From Desulfovibrio sp. (GTDB lineage Bacteria > Desulfobacterota > Desulfovibrionia > Desulfovibrionales > Desulfovibrionaceae): a stretch of DNA of 7,101 nucleotides. The stretch is from the NCBI GenBank assembly GCA_031275955.1, contig JAISNZ010000220.1, positions 1 to 7,101 on the forward strand. The letters are read 5' to 3'. The position numbers and the translations under genes were made by a program. The notes under the pieces were generated by a model that worked only from the letters and a program-made list of their open reading frames with translations, was not told the DNA's origin and made no database searches. Position 1 is the first letter of the stretch, and each line of letters begins with the position of its first letter. This document shows, one piece after another, positions 5,696-7,101 of the stretch.

Positions 5696-6292
5696 TCAGG
5701 CCGGGGCAACGGCAAAGGCATGACAAAAAATCCTGGCGGCTTCCGGCCCCTTTTCCATATAGAGCAGGATTCCGCGCAGGGCTCCTTCAACGGCGGCGGC
5801 CGCAAGGTCTTTTTCCTGGGGGGGGAAGCGGGAGAGGACATATTCCACCGCCGGCGCCCTTTTGCCGATGCCCATGCGCAGGCGGTAAAAATCCGGCGTT
5901 CCGAGCATTTGCTGGATGGATTTCAAGCCGTTGTGTCCCGCGGTGCCGCCTCCTTTTTTCAGGCGCAGGCGGCCCAGGGGCAGATCCAGCTCATCATGGA
6001 GGATCAGGAGTTCCTCCGGCCCCAGATGATAATAGGCAACAAGGCGTTGCACGGCTTCGCCGCTGGCGTTCATGTAAGTGAGCGGAATGGCGGCGAGCCA
6101 GGTTTCCTCTGCCCGCAGGGAACAGCGCCAGAGCGCATAGGGATCGTGAATTCTGGAGATCCTCTCCGCTGTCCCCTCCTGTTGCGCAAAGGCCAGAAGG
6201 GCGCGCAGGGCCATGCAGCCGAAATTATGGCGGGTCCCTTCATATTCCCGGCCCGGATTCCCGAGGCCGACAATGACTCCTCGCACCTGCAA
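5696..6292 (-). CDS. pth: Peptidyl-tRNA hydrolase
   Basis: Cytoplasmic enzyme that cuts the ester bond of peptidyl-tRNAs dropped from ribosomes, so the tRNA can be reused. The 198 residues match the usual length of bacterial Pth. The residues known from E. coli as catalytic or substrate-binding are all in place: N12 in GLGNPG, H22 in TRHNFG (catalytic base), N75 in TYMNASG, D100 in LHDELDLP and N121 in GGTAGHNGLKS. The TTG at 6292 is chosen as start because AGGAG (6300-6304) lies 7 bases upstream; the in-frame GTG two codons later would be too far from it. The gene follows rplY by 174 bp. Pairing of rplY and pth, often with prs upstream, is common in bacteria, so prs may lie beyond the right edge. 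Confidence 0.96.
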   Translation of the reverse strand: MQVRGVIVGLGNPGREYEGTRHNFGCMALRALLAFAQQEGTAERISRIHDPYALWRCSLRAEETWLAAIPLTYMNASGEAVQRLVAYYHLGPEELLILHDELDLPLGRLRLKKGGGTAGHNGLKSIQQMLGTPDFYRLRMGIGKRAPAVEYVLSRFPPQEKDLAAAAVEGALRGILLYMEKGPEAARIFCHAFAVAPA

Positions 6293-6317
6293 TGCGCTTC
6301 TCCTGAACGGAAGACAT

Positions 6318-6331
6318 CCGGCCTTTGCCGG
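6318..6331 (-). other. Small GC hairpin in the pth leader
   Basis: CCGGC/GCCGG with a 4-base loop forms a perfect 5-bp stem about 25 bases before the pth TTG and 13 bases before its SD sequence. It has no U-tract, so it is not an intrinsic terminator. It could affect translation initiation or RNA stability, but a stem of this size is common in GC-rich DNA. Confidence 0.25.
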
Positions 6332-6413
6332 GCCTTCGAGAACTGCTCTATGGCATTTTACGCTTGAAACAGTTCGCTTACGGTCAGCCGGCCTGCTCCT
6401 GTTTAGCTGTAAG

Positions 6414-6467
6414 AATTTGCAGGCAAATCCTTGCAGAGCAAATTACACATTTTCAATGGTAATTTGC
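6414..6467 (-). promoter_or_regulatory. AU-rich cluster of alternating inverted repeats between rplY and pth, possible attenuator
   Basis: Just at the rplY stop, the transcript reads GCAAATTAC (6459-6467), GTAATTTGC (6438-6446), ATTTGC (6423-6428) and GCAAATT (6414-6420). The first two form a perfect 9-bp stem whose loop region can extend with CATT/AATG. The second can instead pair with the fourth over 7 bp, and the third can pair with the fourth. These pairings are mutually exclusive, as in attenuators. No U-run follows, so ordinary intrinsic termination is unlikely. The stretch is markedly AT-rich compared with its surroundings. Role inferred: RNA processing, 3'-end protection of rplY or control of pth. 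Confidence 0.5.
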
Positions 6468-7072
6468 TAGCTGCCGCTCCCGGCCTCTTCCCCGGTTTCC
6501 TTGTCGCCGCTTGGCGTAATGACCATGACAAGCAGATAATTATCGTCATACTGGGCGCGCACCCCTTCCGGCATCTGCAAATCGGCGATGCGCAGGCCCT
6601 GGCCCAGATCAAGATCCGCTATTTCCACCTGGATTTTCTGGGGCAGAGAGGCGGGTTTGCTGAGGACCTCAATCTGTTCGCGGTATACTTCCAGAGCCCC
6701 CCCCAGCTTGGTGCCTTTGGCCGTACCAATGAATTCCAGGGGCACACGGACCTTGAGTTCCCTGTCAAGATCCACGCCGTAAAAATCGGCGTGCTGCAAA
6801 CGCTTTTTGGTCGGATAATATTCCGTATCCCACAGGAGGCAGGGATAGAGGGAGCGGACGCCGTTTTCCTCCACTTCCAGGTCGAAGACCGTGGTCCGGC
6901 CGGCAGCCGCCACCAGTTTGACCAGGGCGGCTTCTTTCACTTGCAGGGGAATATTCAGGCCGGCGGCATTGTAAAAAACGGCCGGGGTGAGGCCTTGGGC
7001 GCGCAGGCGGCGGTTGGCGTTTTTCCCTGTGACGGCGCGGACCATTGCGGGAAGCGTAATACGTGCGGACAT
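6467..7072 (-). CDS. rplY: 50S ribosomal protein L25, general stress protein CTC type
   Basis: Two-domain bL25 (CTC/TL5 type) of 201 residues, longer than the single-domain E. coli L25 (94 residues). The N-terminal 5S rRNA-binding domain covers about 1-95, with RRLRAQGLTPAVFYN at 21-35 and the RLQHADFYGVD region at 91-101. The C-terminal beta domain covers about 100-185, with LKVRVPLEFIGTAKG at 106-120 and IADLQMPEGV at 162-171. The tail is acidic and glycine/serine-rich. ATG 7072 is the start because AAGGAG lies 5 bases upstream; an in-frame TTG at 7087 has no such site and overlaps it. It is the first gene seen in the rplY–pth–carD–rho row. The 29 bases upstream are too short to identify the previous gene. 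Confidence 0.95.
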   Translation of the reverse strand: MSARITLPAMVRAVTGKNANRRLRAQGLTPAVFYNAAGLNIPLQVKEAALVKLVAAAGRTTVFDLEVEENGVRSLYPCLLWDTEYYPTKKRLQHADFYGVDLDRELKVRVPLEFIGTAKGTKLGGALEVYREQIEVLSKPASLPQKIQVEIADLDLGQGLRIADLQMPEGVRAQYDDNYLLVMVITPSGDKETGEEAGSGS

Positions 7073-7101
7073 GTCTTCTCCTTGCAATCCTCAGCCATGA
7101 C

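Noticed and set aside
5617..6081. Plus-strand ORF opening in the pth–carD gap with an upstream AAGGAG
   Set aside because: The AAGGAG is about 14 bases from the ATG, and most of the frame is antisense to pth and becomes proline/glycine/arginine-rich. It is more likely a by-product of the anti-SD segments in the carD leader.
6355..6360. TAAAAT on the minus strand as a -10 box for pth
   Set aside because: No acceptable -35 box lies 16-18 bp upstream, so it is not supported as a promoter.

Overview
The window looks like a GC-rich chromosomal segment from a sulfate-reducing or related Desulfovibrionaceae-type bacterium (Desulfovibrio/Bilophila/Mailhella group). This assignment is an inference. 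It rests on the gene order rplY–pth–carD–rho, which I recall as characteristic of Desulfovibrionales, and on the style of the proteins. I see no mobile element, tRNA, rRNA or CRISPR array, and almost all the DNA is coding.

Layout: seven genes run right to left on the minus strand and meet one partial plus-strand gene at the left edge. In transcription order they are: rplY (ribosomal protein L25/CTC, 7072→6467); a 174-bp gap with an AU-rich cluster of inverted repeats; pth (peptidyl-tRNA hydrolase, 6292→5696, TTG start); a 209-bp gap with a possible promoter and anti-Shine-Dalgarno segments; carD (RNA polymerase-binding regulator, 5486→4956, GTG start); a 255-bp rho leader with a C-rich rut-like tract and a possible leader ORF; rho (4700→3402); a 128-residue uncharacterised helical protein (3392→3006); a family 2 glycosyltransferase with a long helical N-terminal region (2999→1347, GTG start); and an XdhC/CoxI-type molybdoenzyme maturation factor (1302→277). 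The C-terminal end of a GGDEF diguanylate cyclase (up to 202) converges on it. Between the two convergent genes lies a 16-bp tandem repeat and a strong GC hairpin.

The right half holds core information-processing genes: translation (L25, Pth), transcription initiation (CarD) and transcription termination (Rho). The left part is accessory. The 128-residue gene and the glycosyltransferase sit 9 and 6 bp apart downstream of rho and are probably translated from rho read-through. The XdhC-like gene follows after 44 bp with its own strong ribosome binding site and no molybdoenzyme partner in view.

No wholly new system is evident. The most interesting points are regulatory: the rut-like rho leader, the mutually exclusive hairpins between rplY and pth, and the anti-SD elements in the carD leader. 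Two others are the XdhC-like protein with its domains in reversed order and the unnamed 128-residue protein between rho and the glycosyltransferase.
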